A DNA stretch of 64,000 nucleotides from NCBI GenBank assembly GCA_014378485.1, contig JACMNO010000002.1, positions 159,815 to 223,814 of the forward strand. Reading direction: 5' to 3'. Source of the stretch: Bacteroidia bacterium (GTDB taxonomy: Bacteria > Bacteroidota > Bacteroidia > B-17B0 > Aurantibacillaceae). Below are positions 17,834 through 27,543 of the stretch, one piece after another. The notes under the pieces were generated by a model that worked only from the letters and a program-made list of their open reading frames with translations, was not told the DNA's origin and did not search any database. The translations under genes were made by a program, and so were the position numbers. Each line of letters begins with the position of its first letter. Position 1 is the first letter of the stretch.

Positions 17834-20032
17834 TTACTCAATAATTATTTTTTTGGAAACACGCTGGTTATTTACATCAATGTTTACAATATAAACACCG
17901 GATGCAAGGCTTCCATTGCTGTTTATCATATAGTTCACATGTCCTTTAGTGTCAGCTGTTCTTATATTTTCTTCCAATACCCTACCCATTAAATCGATCA
18001 CGCTGATCTTCGCATGCTCCTTTTCTGATATATTGAAATCCAGCGTTGCGCTTGATGAGGTTGGGTTAGGATAAATAGAAAGTTCCATCGATTTTTCTAA
18101 TTCTGTAATACCGGTAACTACCGCAACGTTTCCATTAATATTAATTTGATCAATATAAATATTATTAGATCTTCCTACGATTGCATCACTTTTAAAATAA
18201 AAACGAAATTTAACACTGGGTTTATTATTTAAAGCAGACAATAAACTCGCTGTAATTGTTTTAGCAACCCATTGGGAAGATGTAGGAACAAAAGCTGTTG
18301 TTGTTGTTGCTCCTGAAGCTGCGGCCATAATAGCAGTAGTAGGAACACCTAAAACATTTATCCAGGTACCGCCACAATCTAATGAATATTGAATTCTAAA
18401 CGAATCGGCTTGTGTAGCAAGTCTTTTTGCATACGCATAATAGTAGGAAATTGTAACGGAAGACGTACCGGCGAAATCATAAATTGGCGTTTCAAATACA
18501 TCAATATGACCACCTGTGCTGGTTACAGAAGCATTATTTATAAAAATGCTCTTTGGGGTAGTATTTCCACCGCTAACTGTATTTTGAATCCATGTTACTG
18601 AACCAGCATTACCATTCGTCACAGTAATAGTCGATGGTAAGGTTCCTCCATCAAAATCAGAAAGGCTTGGTACTAATAAACCACCAGTGCCATTAACTAC
18701 ATTTATGAATGATATTTTGTTCATAGTGTTTGTACTAGCCGTATTTATTGCAGTTAAGCTAACAGAATAAGTGCCGGCAGACGCATATGAAACTACTTGA
18801 GAAGTAGACGTAGATGTTGCGGGAGTGCCACCCTGGAAATTCCAGGATACGCTTCCCGAAGCACCAACTTGACTGGTGCTGGTAAAAGTAAATGTATTGC
18901 CAGCCAAACAATTATTTACTTTATTTGCTTTAAAATCAGCTACCGGAAAACATGTATAAGTACCACTAATGCCTGTTGCCGCATAATTGGCAGGAGTCCA
19001 TAAATTGTTTCTTCCACCGGTAGCGCTTGCTATTGCCGTTCTCATTCTTGTTACCTGTCCTTGCGTAAACATTTTTGCGCAATCGGCGTAATTCATAATA
19101 TTTTCAACATTTTTATTGGTTGAAACATCACAAGCGTTTGTACCGGCGCTGCTTGGGCAACCACCAAAATCACCTAATGTTTCAGGAGTATCGCCAACAA
19201 AATCATTTAAAGCCGGGTCTCCGCAAGGATAAGCACCAGGATTATTGGTAGTACCAAACGTGTGGGATAAATTTAACCAATGTCCCATTTCATGACTTAA
19301 AGTACGAGAATCTTTAGGATCACTTTGTCCCAATAAACTTTTTAAATATACAATTGCATCTCCCATATTACCATTTGCTGTGTATGGTGTTCCACCAGGC
19401 AAATAGGTATAACCGCCTAAATATGTTCCACTAGTAGTAGGACAAGAATAAGTTGTACTGGAAATACAATCAACGATATAAACATTTAAATATTTATTAG
19501 TTGGCCATCTGTTAGTTCCTGTTCCTGAATATAAATAATTAGGGCTTGTTTGGCTCCAATATGTACTATTTGTATTATGCCTTATAATTCCATTGGTACA
19601 ATTGCCTAAAGGATCCTTTTTTGCCAAAGCAAATCTTATTTCCACATCTTTATGTATAGATTTATAAAGTGGGCTAACTGAGGCTGTATCATTTCCTAAT
19701 TTAGCATAATCATCATTTACATTTTTCATAAAATCAATAAATACCTGATCTGTTATATTTTGCGGGCCCATGATGTGGAAAACAACAGGAATAGTATAAA
19801 CAGTTGCAGCTGTTTTTAAAACGGTGTTGTTGGCATTTAAAGCCTGTTGATAAGCTATTTCAAATTGGGCTTGTGAAGCCTCATATCTCAACTTTAGTTC
19901 CGGATCAGCTTTAAAAGCTTCTTCCATAGCCTCAAAAGTACCGCAAGGCATCTTTTTTGGTTTTTCAGTTTGGGCCAAAGAACTAGAAAATATTACTGCA
20001 ATTCCAAGTAATGTAAATAATTGTTTTTTCAT
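17834..20032 (-). CDS. Secreted M43 (pappalysin-like) metalloprotease with PKD and T9SS domains
   Basis: 732 aa. Signal peptide about 1-20. Pro-region to about 75, then the M43 domain with zinc motif HEMGHWLNLSH (the usual G of HExxHxxGxxH is N, a variant often seen in this family in Bacteroidota) and a later Met-turn region (NIMNYADCAKMFTQGQ). A PKD domain follows (about 365-445, SVSWNFQGGTPATS, SYASAGTYSVSLTA), then a beta-sandwich region. The type A sorting domain starts LSIYPNPTSS. Probably a surface or released endopeptidase for nutrient proteins. Monocistronic. Confidence 0.92.
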   Translation of the reverse strand: MKKQLFTLLGIAVIFSSSLAQTEKPKKMPCGTFEAMEEAFKADPELKLRYEASQAQFEIAYQQALNANNTVLKTAATVYTIPVVFHIMGPQNITDQVFIDFMKNVNDDYAKLGNDTASVSPLYKSIHKDVEIRFALAKKDPLGNCTNGIIRHNTNSTYWSQTSPNYLYSGTGTNRWPTNKYLNVYIVDCISSTTYSCPTTSGTYLGGYTYLPGGTPYTANGNMGDAIVYLKSLLGQSDPKDSRTLSHEMGHWLNLSHTFGTTNNPGAYPCGDPALNDFVGDTPETLGDFGGCPSSAGTNACDVSTNKNVENIMNYADCAKMFTQGQVTRMRTAIASATGGRNNLWTPANYAATGISGTYTCFPVADFKANKVNNCLAGNTFTFTSTSQVGASGSVSWNFQGGTPATSTSTSQVVSYASAGTYSVSLTAINTASTNTMNKISFINVVNGTGGLLVPSLSDFDGGTLPSTITVTNGNAGSVTWIQNTVSGGNTTPKSIFINNASVTSTGGHIDVFETPIYDFAGTSSVTISYYYAYAKRLATQADSFRIQYSLDCGGTWINVLGVPTTAIMAAASGATTTTAFVPTSSQWVAKTITASLLSALNNKPSVKFRFYFKSDAIVGRSNNIYIDQININGNVAVVTGITELEKSMELSIYPNPTSSSATLDFNISEKEHAKISVIDLMGRVLEENIRTADTKGHVNYMINSNGSLASGVYIVNIDVNNQRVSKKIIIE

Positions 20033-20117
20033 AAGAAAGTATTTGTGTTTATATAATATAAAGTTAATAAATCTATTTTATAAAGTCAATTACTGTACAA
20101 AATAAATTAGAATTCTG

Positions 20118-21044
20118 TTATTTTTCTGTATTTTTTTCTTTTTGAGTTATAGCCATCATTTGTTTCATGGTTTTATCCATTCCTTCAATACTTCCATCTA
20201 AAAATATAACATTTCCTTTTCCATGTACAGCAAAGTCTTTTACGGCCTCTGTCCACATTGTAAATAAAATTAAAGATGTATCTAAATTAGATTCCTGCAT
20301 TTGCTTTGCTGCTTCTGCCATACCATGCGCTACCTCTTCTCTGAATAAAGCAATACCCTGACCTCGCATTTGAGCAGCTTCTTTTTCGGCAGTGGCCGAT
20401 ATTTTAATAAAGTTACCTTCGGCTTCAGCAGCTTTAGTTCTTGTGATTAATAATGCCTGGCCTTCATTTTCCGCAGCTGCTTTTAGGTTATTACTTGCTA
20501 CAACTTTTGCCATGGAACGCATTACTTCTTCATCAAAAGTAATGTCGTTCAATTGTAAATCTAATAAATGATATCCCCATTCTTCAAGCATTACATCTAA
20601 TTGATCTTTAACCGCTTCAACTATATCTCTTCTTAAAGATAATACTTCAGACTGTTTTTTTGTAGCTACAAATGCTCTCACAGATCCTTCGATAGAACGA
20701 ACCAAAGCCTGCATTAAATTCTTATCATCCACAAACTTAAAAGCAACGTTTTTAATTGATTCTTCTGTTTGGTTAATTACTGCATATAATAACATAGCTG
20801 TAAAATTTACATTAGCCTGATCAATGGTTACAGCTTGAAAACCTAACTCAACACTTCTGTTTTGAATGGAGATTTTTTTATAAACTTTTTCAATAAAAGG
20901 AATTTTCATGCTTAAACCGGGAGTCAATATTCTTCTGTATTTTCCAAACACAGTAATCACAGCAACAGTTCCCTGTTGAACAGTAACAAAGGATAAAAGA
21001 ATAACCAGAAGTATGAATGCGAAAAAGATAATAATAGGTATCAT
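20118..21044 (-). CDS. SPFH/Band 7 (stomatin-like) membrane protein
   Basis: 308 aa. One N-terminal membrane helix (IIIFFAFILLVILLSFV), then the SPFH domain: TVFGKYRRILTPGLSMKIPF, VYKKISIQNRSVELGF, and WGYHLLDLQLNDITFDEEVM. A charged coiled coil (NEGQALLITRTKAAEAEGNF) precedes a short C-terminal region. Members form large oligomeric cages that organise membrane microdomains and often work with proteases or NfeD; no NfeD gene is adjacent. Divergent from the TPR gene at 21110. Confidence 0.9.
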   Translation of the reverse strand: MIPIIIFFAFILLVILLSFVTVQQGTVAVITVFGKYRRILTPGLSMKIPFIEKVYKKISIQNRSVELGFQAVTIDQANVNFTAMLLYAVINQTEESIKNVAFKFVDDKNLMQALVRSIEGSVRAFVATKKQSEVLSLRRDIVEAVKDQLDVMLEEWGYHLLDLQLNDITFDEEVMRSMAKVVASNNLKAAAENEGQALLITRTKAAEAEGNFIKISATAEKEAAQMRGQGIALFREEVAHGMAEAAKQMQESNLDTSLILFTMWTEAVKDFAVHGKGNVIFLDGSIEGMDKTMKQMMAITQKEKNTEK

Positions 21045-21109
21045 AGTTTTATTTTATAAATAGTTTATGTAAATTTAATCATCCAAAACAATAAACAAAA
21101 TATTTTTTT

Positions 21110-22171
21110 ATGAATGGGTTCATTCGTTTAATCTCATTACTATTGTTTTGTCTGATTTCAATTCATTGTTTTTCGCAAAAAGATACTTCCAAAACAAAAA
21201 ATGGGGAGACTGATCTTTATAAAGCTGCCTGTAAGCTTTCTGATTCAGCAAAATATAAAGATGCCATAGTGCTTTTCAAAAAAGCAATAAAGATCAAACC
21301 GGATTTTACGGATGCCTATAATAAAATGGCTTTTGCAAAACTCAAACTGGAAGATTATAAAGGTGCCGAAAAGGATCTTCAGGCTGCTTTGAAAATATAT
21401 CCTGATAATTATGAAAGCCAGAAAATAATGGGAATTCTTTATTATGAAACGAAAAAATTAAAGGAAGCGAAAGCAACCTTAGATTCCGCTTCGCAACTTA
21501 ATACAGATGACCCCGAATTATTTTATTATAAAGCAAAGTTGATGTTTGACGGAAAAGCATACAAAAATGCGCTGGATGCCTGCAACAGGGCAATGGAATT
21601 AAACCCAAAATACCTTGCCGTGATTTATCTGAAAGGTCAGATCAGGTTTGCCATGAAAGACTACGCTTACTGCATTAGCGAATTATCAGAATATATTAAA
21701 CTGATGCCTGCTACTAATCCGGATTATGAAGCCTATAAAACAAGAGCAAAAGCAAGGTTCGAGATCAGGGATTATAAAAACGCTGTCAACGATTGGAACG
21801 TTTATATTGAAGCCTTCCCCGAAGATGAAGAAGCCTGGGTATCGAGAGGAGCCTGCAAGATTGAGATCATTGATAACACAGGAGCAATTGCTGATTTTGA
21901 TGCTGCTATTAAACTGAATCCGAAAAACCCGGTGAGCTACAATTATAGGGGAGTGGCTAAAGGAGAAAACAAACAGTTTGTGGAAGCCATTAAGGATTTT
22001 GACTATTCGATCAAATTAAAGTATGATTATGCGGGGGCTTTTGTAAACAGGGCTGCCGTTAAATTTGCCAGCAAGGATAAAAGAGGCGCCTGTGATGATC
22101 TTAACAAAGCAGATAGTCTCGGCGATGAAATGGCAATCCGCTTAATTGAAACTTATTGTAAACAAAAATGA
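21110..22171 (+). CDS. Exported TPR-repeat protein
   Basis: 353 aa. Signal peptide about 1-22 (LLFCLISIHCFSQ). The rest is a run of about eight TPR units, for example YKAACKLSDSAKYKDAIVLF, AYNKMAFAKLKLEDYKGAE, and NYRGVAKGENKQFVEAIKDF. It ends in a half unit rich in charged residues (KRGACDDLNKADSLGDEMA). TPR solenoids act as protein-binding scaffolds; the partner is unknown. The stop at 22169-22171 abuts the queD regulatory region. Confidence 0.85.
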   Translation: MNGFIRLISLLLFCLISIHCFSQKDTSKTKNGETDLYKAACKLSDSAKYKDAIVLFKKAIKIKPDFTDAYNKMAFAKLKLEDYKGAEKDLQAALKIYPDNYESQKIMGILYYETKKLKEAKATLDSASQLNTDDPELFYYKAKLMFDGKAYKNALDACNRAMELNPKYLAVIYLKGQIRFAMKDYAYCISELSEYIKLMPATNPDYEAYKTRAKARFEIRDYKNAVNDWNVYIEAFPEDEEAWVSRGACKIEIIDNTGAIADFDAAIKLNPKNPVSYNYRGVAKGENKQFVEAIKDFDYSIKLKYDYAGAFVNRAAVKFASKDKRGACDDLNKADSLGDEMAIRLIETYCKQK

Positions 22172-22172
22172 A

Positions 22173-22230
22173 ATACGAATATACGAATCAATATACAAAC
22201 ACAGATTCGTATATTTGCAGGAGATTCGTA
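22173..22230 (+). promoter_or_regulatory. Operator-like inverted repeats with embedded -7 promoter of queD
   Basis: A perfect 12-bp inverted repeat, AATATACGAATC (22178-22189) and GATTCGTATATT (22204-22215), with a 14-nt spacer. The 8-mer ATACGAAT occurs twice on the plus strand (22173, 22181) and once inverted (22205), with a near copy at 22224 (ATTCGTAA). A -7 element TATATTTG (22210-22217) overlaps the right arm, 25 nt before the queD ATG. A repressor bound here would block RNA polymerase. The site could alternatively be an RNA stem. Confidence 0.65.
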
Positions 22231-22241
22231 ATGTAAAAAGT

Positions 22242-22652
22242 ATGAGAACAGCCGTATTCAGAAAAGCCAATTTTAATTCCGCACACCGTTTGCACAACCC
22301 GCAATTGGATGACAAAACCAATGAAGCCCTTTTTGGATTATGTAATAACCCAAACTATCACGGGCACAATTACGATCTTATTGTGAAACTGATTGGAGAA
22401 ATAAACCCTCAAACAGGATATGTATTTGATATGAAAATTTTGAATGATATTATTAAGGAAGAGATCATAGAACGTTTTGATCATAAAAACTTAAACATGG
22501 ATACTGTTGAATTTAAAAACTTAAATCCTACAGCGGAAAATATTGCCAGGATTATTTATGAATTATTAAGATCTAAAATAGAAGTGAAATACGAGCTTGA
22601 AATAACTTTATATGAAACGCCACGCAACTATGTGGTTTATCCTGTTAAATAA
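22242..22652 (+). CDS. queD: 6-carboxy-5,6,7,8-tetrahydropterin synthase (QueD/PTPS family)
   Basis: 136 aa from the ATG at 22242. An upstream ATG at 22146 would overlap the TPR gene and the operator and adds residues absent from the family. Zinc ligands His15 (FNSAHRL), His40 and His42 (NYHGHNY), and the catalytic Cys34 (FGLCNNP), are present; PTAENIARIIYELL near the C-terminus is also typical. It makes the preQ0/queuosine precursor 6-carboxytetrahydropterin from dihydroneopterin triphosphate; a PTPS role in pterin synthesis cannot be excluded. The YhhQ-type transporter nearby favours queuosine. Ends directly at the next gene's ATG. Confidence 0.9.
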   Translation: MRTAVFRKANFNSAHRLHNPQLDDKTNEALFGLCNNPNYHGHNYDLIVKLIGEINPQTGYVFDMKILNDIIKEEIIERFDHKNLNMDTVEFKNLNPTAENIARIIYELLRSKIEVKYELEITLYETPRNYVVYPVK

Positions 22653-23411
22653 ATGCCCGTTAAATTCAAAACGGAAATATATTTCCTGGCTATCCTGATT
22701 TGTTTTAATGGCTGCACATCTTCCAATGAACACATTGCTGTTAAAGTAAAGAACACAAAACCCTTAACGCTTCACAAGGAAACTCCCACACAGCATGATA
22801 CTTCATCACTGGAACGATTGTTCTTAGAGAAGGGATTGCTCAATATCAATTCACTGGATTCTACTATCCGTGTTGTGCTGCACTACGCCACCACTCAGAA
22901 TTTCTTAAACAAACCTCTTTATAACGGTTTGAATGATTGCTATTTGCCCTGTGAAGTGGGCATCAAATTAAGTAATGCCCAGTATTTTTTACATGAACAA
23001 TTTCCCAACTATCATTTAATTGTATTTGATGCAGTGAGGCCTCTGCATATTCAAAAGCAAATGTGGGATGAACTGGATATGCCCTCCAAAGAAAAGATTA
23101 ATTACCTGGCTCATCCCGACGATATTTCCCTACACAATTATGGTGCGGCTGTTGATGTTGGCATTATCGGCTCTAATGATGTACTATTGGAAATGGGTAC
23201 CCCCTTTGATTTTTTTGGTGAATTAAGCGAACCAAAAAAAGAACAGGAATTTTTATTGAATGGCAAACTCACTAAAGAAGCATTGACGAACCGATTGTTA
23301 TTAAGAAGCGTGATGGTGAAAGCGGGTTTCATGACCATTACTACCGAATGGTGGCATTTTAATTCTAGCACAAAAATAATAGCAGCAGAAAAATACGAGC
23401 TAATTGAGTAA
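22653..23411 (+). CDS. D-Ala-D-Ala dipeptidase (VanX/DdpX family, M15D), lipoprotein
   Basis: 252 aa. Lipoprotein signal with Cys21 (ICFNGC). The M15D zinc site is complete: His161 and Asp168 in LHNYGAAVDVGI, Glu232 and His235 in TEWWHFN; Arg129 (FDAVRP) is the conserved substrate-binding arginine. It hydrolyses D-alanyl-D-alanine in the periplasm, here most likely for peptidoglycan-peptide recycling because no van ligase is nearby. The ATG follows the queD stop with no gap, so the two are translationally linked. The 3' end overlaps the convergent transporter gene by 12 bp. Confidence 0.9.
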   Translation: MPVKFKTEIYFLAILICFNGCTSSNEHIAVKVKNTKPLTLHKETPTQHDTSSLERLFLEKGLLNINSLDSTIRVVLHYATTQNFLNKPLYNGLNDCYLPCEVGIKLSNAQYFLHEQFPNYHLIVFDAVRPLHIQKQMWDELDMPSKEKINYLAHPDDISLHNYGAAVDVGIIGSNDVLLEMGTPFDFFGELSEPKKEQEFLLNGKLTKEALTNRLLLRSVMVKAGFMTITTEWWHFNSSTKIIAAEKYELIE

Positions 23412-24077
23412 ATCCACTGCTGGCTCTTTACCTTTATTAATGTATTTACCAATAACATAATGGCCCAGGTAAATCAATGGAATCAAAGTCAACGCCACCA
23501 ACAATTTAAACGAATAACCCCAGCTTGCGTTCACGATGAATTCAGAAAACGGCCATTTACCGGGCAACACAAAAGCAATGAATTGAACTACAAAAGTATC
23601 CACCAACTGGCTAACCAGCGTGCTTCCGGTAGCCCTTAACCAGATATGCTTATCACCGGTGGCTTTTTTAAAGGCCCAAAAAACATATACATCAATTAAC
23701 TGCGAAAATAAGAATGCCACAATGCTACCAACTATGATCCATTGTGATTGCCCAAACACTGTTCTGAAATCATGATCATTAACTGGTGAAAAAGAAGTGG
23801 CATTTAAGTTCATTGCAATGGTTAAAACAATAAAAGTAAATGAGATTAAAGCAACAGTAATGTAAGTGAGTTTTTTTACTCCGTCTTTTCCATAATACTC
23901 ATTGATCAAATCTGTCAGCAAAAAAATAACCGGCCACATAATAATTCCGATGCTTTGCGTAAAGAGACCAAAGAACTGAACCAGCTTTCCTCCTATGAGT
24001 TCAGCAACAATGGCATTGGTTATAAAAAAACCTGCCAGTACCAGGAAGACAATATCTTTTCTATTCTTTAAATCCAT
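23400..24077 (-). CDS. Queuosine precursor transporter (YhhQ/VUT family, DUF165)
   Basis: 225 aa with about six membrane helices. Family landmarks: FLVLAGFFITNAIVAELIGG, IMWPVIFLLTDLINEYYGKD, and GSTLVSQLVDTFVVQFIAF (the SQ..D.F motif of YhhQ). It imports preQ0/preQ1 for queuosine-tRNA synthesis. Convergent with the queD-dipeptidase pair and overlapping it by 12 bp, which places salvage and synthesis of queuosine precursors side by side. Confidence 0.9.
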   Translation of the reverse strand: MDLKNRKDIVFLVLAGFFITNAIVAELIGGKLVQFFGLFTQSIGIIMWPVIFLLTDLINEYYGKDGVKKLTYITVALISFTFIVLTIAMNLNATSFSPVNDHDFRTVFGQSQWIIVGSIVAFLFSQLIDVYVFWAFKKATGDKHIWLRATGSTLVSQLVDTFVVQFIAFVLPGKWPFSEFIVNASWGYSFKLLVALTLIPLIYLGHYVIGKYINKGKEPAVDLLN

Positions 24078-24150
24078 AGCTTGCTAATTTATACAAGATT
24101 ATAAAAAATAACTACCGTTTACACATTTTTGTTAAATTTATACACTTGTT

Positions 24151-27100
24151 ATGATTGTAAAAAACAACCGAAAGATAAAATCGTTTTTTTTATCACTGCT
24201 TTATGTACTGGTGGTTTCAGCTGGATTTTCTCAAAACATAAAATTTAAGCGCCTAAGCATTGATGAAGGTTTGTCCGCAGTTACAGTTAACGCTATTTTC
24301 CAGGACTCCCAGGATTTTATCTGGATCGGTACTCAGGATGGATTGAATCGTTATGATGGTTATCATTTTAAAGCATTCAAGAATGATCCCTTCAACCAGA
24401 AAAGTATTTCATCTAATGATGTGAAATGTATTTTTGAAGACAAGAATGGGGTGATCTATTTAGGAAGTAATGGTGGAGGTTTGTCTGTTTATGATAAATA
24501 CACAGAAACTTTTGTCAATTTGAGGTCAGGCCTGAGCGCTAATTCATTATCTAATAATATAGTGAATGATATTATTGAAATTAATAATGATGAATTGTTG
24601 ATTTCAACAGCAAACGGGATAAACCTATTTAATAAAGCGTCGAAGACTTTTAAACAGATCAATTTCGAAGACAAAGAAATCAGTTTTACCAATTTTTTCC
24701 GGGATTCTTACGGCAATTTTTGGGTAGGTTCTGAATCAAACTATTTATTTGAGATTGACCAGGCAACCAATAAGTTGATTAATCATGAGCTGCCACAACA
24801 ATTTTTAGAATTTGACAAATCAAACAAAGATGTGGGTTCACGCAGAAAGAAAATATATGACCTCACCCAGCATAAGGATGACCTGGTATGCGGAACTGAC
24901 GGGGGATTATTGTTTTTTGATATCCCTACAAAAACTTTTAGAAATGTTTTTTCATTTGACGAAAAGAACAGGTATAACAACCGCATTAAGTGTTTTGTAA
25001 ATACAGCAGATTCCTCTAAATTAATTTTCGGTACCTGGGGCGGACTTGTTAAACTAAGCCTAAAAGATTTTTCATACACTATTGAGAAAAAAAGCGAAAC
25101 TTCCGTTAACTCTTTATCCAGTGATAAGATCTCCACTATTTTAAAAGACAAACAAAATAACCTATGGGTTGGAACAGAAGAGAACGGATTGAACATATAC
25201 TTTAATTCACTCAACAAATTTCCTTTGTATAATGCCAGCAATGGTTTAGAAAATGATTTTGTGTATTCCATTTACCAGTTGAACAATAAAAACATCCTGA
25301 TTGGAACTGAAGACGGGCTCTACAACCTGAATCCACGGACTAATGTTATTACCAATTACAATACCTTGCTGAAAAAATATCAAATCAATACAGTTCTGAG
25401 TTTATTGGAAGATAAGGAAGGCAATATTTGGATAGGAAGTTACGGACAAGGTGTTGTCGTGTACAATCCAACAACTAAAAAGGAAACTAAGTTATTGGCC
25501 GATAAAAATTTTGGTGGTACTGTGATGAAGATTATCCAGGATAAATCAGGAGTTATCTGGGTTGCTACCTATAAGGACGGTTTATATTCAATTAATCCGA
25601 ACACCTTTGCTGTAAGACGTTATACAACCGAACAGGGACTTTCATCCAACAATATTTATTTTGTTTATGAGAATAAAGAAAATGGCACCTTAATACTTGG
25701 AACTGATGGCGGTGGATTGAATATTCTTGATTTTGTGACAAGTGTCGACAGGCCTTTTGTAACAGTTTACAAACACATTGATAATAAAAATTCCATCAGT
25801 TCAAACAGCATTAATAATATTTACAAAGACCGGAATGGTATTTTTTGGATTGCCACAAGTAATGGCTTGAATAAATTTGATCTGAAAAAGAAGAACTTTA
25901 CTATATATACTGAGAAGGATGGCCTGCCAAATAGTTATATATATGATGTGATTCCTGATAAGGATAATTACCTGTGGTTGCCAAGTAATTCTGGCTTAAC
26001 CAAATTTAATCCTTATGATAAAAATGAAGGTGGCTCAGCTTTTATAAATTACAATACCAATGACGGCTTACAAGCCAGAGAATTTAACCAGGGTGCTTCT
26101 TTTTTATGCAAGGACGGAAAGATCCTGGTAGGAGGTGTTGCAGGTTTAAATTATTTTGATCCGGCATCTATTAAAAAAAGTAAAATCACGCCCAACGCCT
26201 ATATATATTCCTATGCCCGGCAGGGAAGAAATATCAGCACAGATTCCAGCATCTGTTATAAACGCCACCTTGAGTTAACACACAAAGAAAATTATTTTAC
26301 GTTTGAATTAGTTGCATTGGATTATGTATCTGTTGAGAAAACGAAATTTATGTACTATCTTGAAGGATATGACCCCGATTGGTCTTCCCCTACTTCAGTG
26401 CGTTATGTTTCATACACAGAATTGCCAGGTGGTGATTATACTTTTAAAGTAAAAGCAACGAACAGTGATGGTGTGTGGAGTGAAAAAGTAACTGAAATTA
26501 AAATCAATGTGATTCCTCCCTGGTGGAAAACAAAATGGTTTTATGTGATAACAGTAATTGTTTCCTTAGCGTTAGTATTTGGGTTCATCAGTTACAGAAC
26601 CAATACCATCAAAAAAGAAAATAAGTTACTGGAAAACAAAGTCTCAGAAAGAACCAAAGAACTTGCTGAAAAGAACAGGGATATTACCAGTAGTATTGAA
26701 TATGCCAAACGAATCCAGGAAGCGATTTTGCCTTCAAAAGAACTTATTTTTTCAAGGCTCACACAAGCCTTTATACTTTACAAACCAAAAGACATTGTAA
26801 GCGGAGATTTTTATTGGTTCGGTGAAAAAGATAATTACAAAATCATTGCGGTAGTAGACTGTACCGGGCATGGTGTACCTGGCGCCTTTATGAGTATGAT
26901 TGGACATAACCTGCTTAACCAGATTGTTTCAGAAAAAGGTTTATCAGATCCCGGCCAGATTATGGAAGAATTGCATAAAGGTGTTCAGGCCGCTTTAAAA
27001 CAAGGAGGAAATAATGATGTTGACACGAACGATGGTATGGATGTTTCTTTATTGGCTTTAAATACAGAAACCAGGGAATGCCTTTGGGCCGGTGCTTTCA

Positions 27101-27441
27101 GAAGTTTGGTTATTGTGAATAATGAGGGGGAACTGGAAAAAATTGACGGCAATAAATATCCTGTGGGAGGAGCCCAGCTTGACTCAAACAGGATTTTTAC
27201 CACACAAAAAAAGAAGTTAAATAAGAATGATTGTCTGTATATGTTCTCTGATGGCTACGCGGATCAGTTTGGAGGCACTAAAGGAAAAAAATTCATGGTA
27301 AAACAATTTCATGATAATTTAAAATCCATTCATCAATTCAGTGTTGCTGAACAACAAAAAGCACTTGAAAATCAATTAAACGAATGGAAAGGAAATTTTG
27401 AACAGGTAGATGATGTTTTGGTCATTGGGATAAAATTGTAA
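24151..27441 (+). CDS. Two-component-propeller sensor with PP2C (SpoIIE) phosphatase output
   Basis: 1096 aa. Signal/anchor about 9-27. A 14-blade-like periplasmic region of Reg_prop repeats (IWIGTQDGLNRYDGYHF, LWVGTEENGLNIY, IWIGSYGQGVVVY) runs to about 690, followed by a Y_Y_Y domain (about 710-785) and a membrane helix (WFYVITVIVSLALVFGFI). A short coiled coil leads to a cytosolic SpoIIE/PP2C phosphatase (about 855-1096: VVDCTGHGVPGAFMSMIG, TNDGMDVSLLAL, YMFSDGYADQFGG). In Bacteroidota such sensors usually end in a histidine kinase; here the output is a Ser/Thr phosphatase. SiaB and SiaC lie just downstream, so this is the likely SiaA equivalent. Confidence 0.92.
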   Translation: MIVKNNRKIKSFFLSLLYVLVVSAGFSQNIKFKRLSIDEGLSAVTVNAIFQDSQDFIWIGTQDGLNRYDGYHFKAFKNDPFNQKSISSNDVKCIFEDKNGVIYLGSNGGGLSVYDKYTETFVNLRSGLSANSLSNNIVNDIIEINNDELLISTANGINLFNKASKTFKQINFEDKEISFTNFFRDSYGNFWVGSESNYLFEIDQATNKLINHELPQQFLEFDKSNKDVGSRRKKIYDLTQHKDDLVCGTDGGLLFFDIPTKTFRNVFSFDEKNRYNNRIKCFVNTADSSKLIFGTWGGLVKLSLKDFSYTIEKKSETSVNSLSSDKISTILKDKQNNLWVGTEENGLNIYFNSLNKFPLYNASNGLENDFVYSIYQLNNKNILIGTEDGLYNLNPRTNVITNYNTLLKKYQINTVLSLLEDKEGNIWIGSYGQGVVVYNPTTKKETKLLADKNFGGTVMKIIQDKSGVIWVATYKDGLYSINPNTFAVRRYTTEQGLSSNNIYFVYENKENGTLILGTDGGGLNILDFVTSVDRPFVTVYKHIDNKNSISSNSINNIYKDRNGIFWIATSNGLNKFDLKKKNFTIYTEKDGLPNSYIYDVIPDKDNYLWLPSNSGLTKFNPYDKNEGGSAFINYNTNDGLQAREFNQGASFLCKDGKILVGGVAGLNYFDPASIKKSKITPNAYIYSYARQGRNISTDSSICYKRHLELTHKENYFTFELVALDYVSVEKTKFMYYLEGYDPDWSSPTSVRYVSYTELPGGDYTFKVKATNSDGVWSEKVTEIKINVIPPWWKTKWFYVITVIVSLALVFGFISYRTNTIKKENKLLENKVSERTKELAEKNRDITSSIEYAKRIQEAILPSKELIFSRLTQAFILYKPKDIVSGDFYWFGEKDNYKIIAVVDCTGHGVPGAFMSMIGHNLLNQIVSEKGLSDPGQIMEELHKGVQAALKQGGNNDVDTNDGMDVSLLALNTETRECLWAGAFRSLVIVNNEGELEKIDGNKYPVGGAQLDSNRIFTTQKKKLNKNDCLYMFSDGYADQFGGTKGKKFMVKQFHDNLKSIHQFSVAEQQKALENQLNEWKGNFEQVDDVLVIGIKL

Positions 27442-27481
27442 AAAAAAAGCAATAAAGTGTTTTTTAAATAAATATTGTTTT

Positions 27482-27489
27482 TATATTTG
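27482..27489 (+). promoter_or_regulatory. -7 promoter element upstream of the lipoprotein-SiaB-SiaC genes
   Basis: TATATTTG, exact match to TAnnTTTG, 55 nt before the GTG at 27544. Suggests the three genes can be expressed apart from the phosphatase. Confidence 0.5.
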
Positions 27490-27543
27490 ATACGTAATCG
27501 ACATTTTATTTTTCTATTTATATTGTAACAACTAACTATTAAA

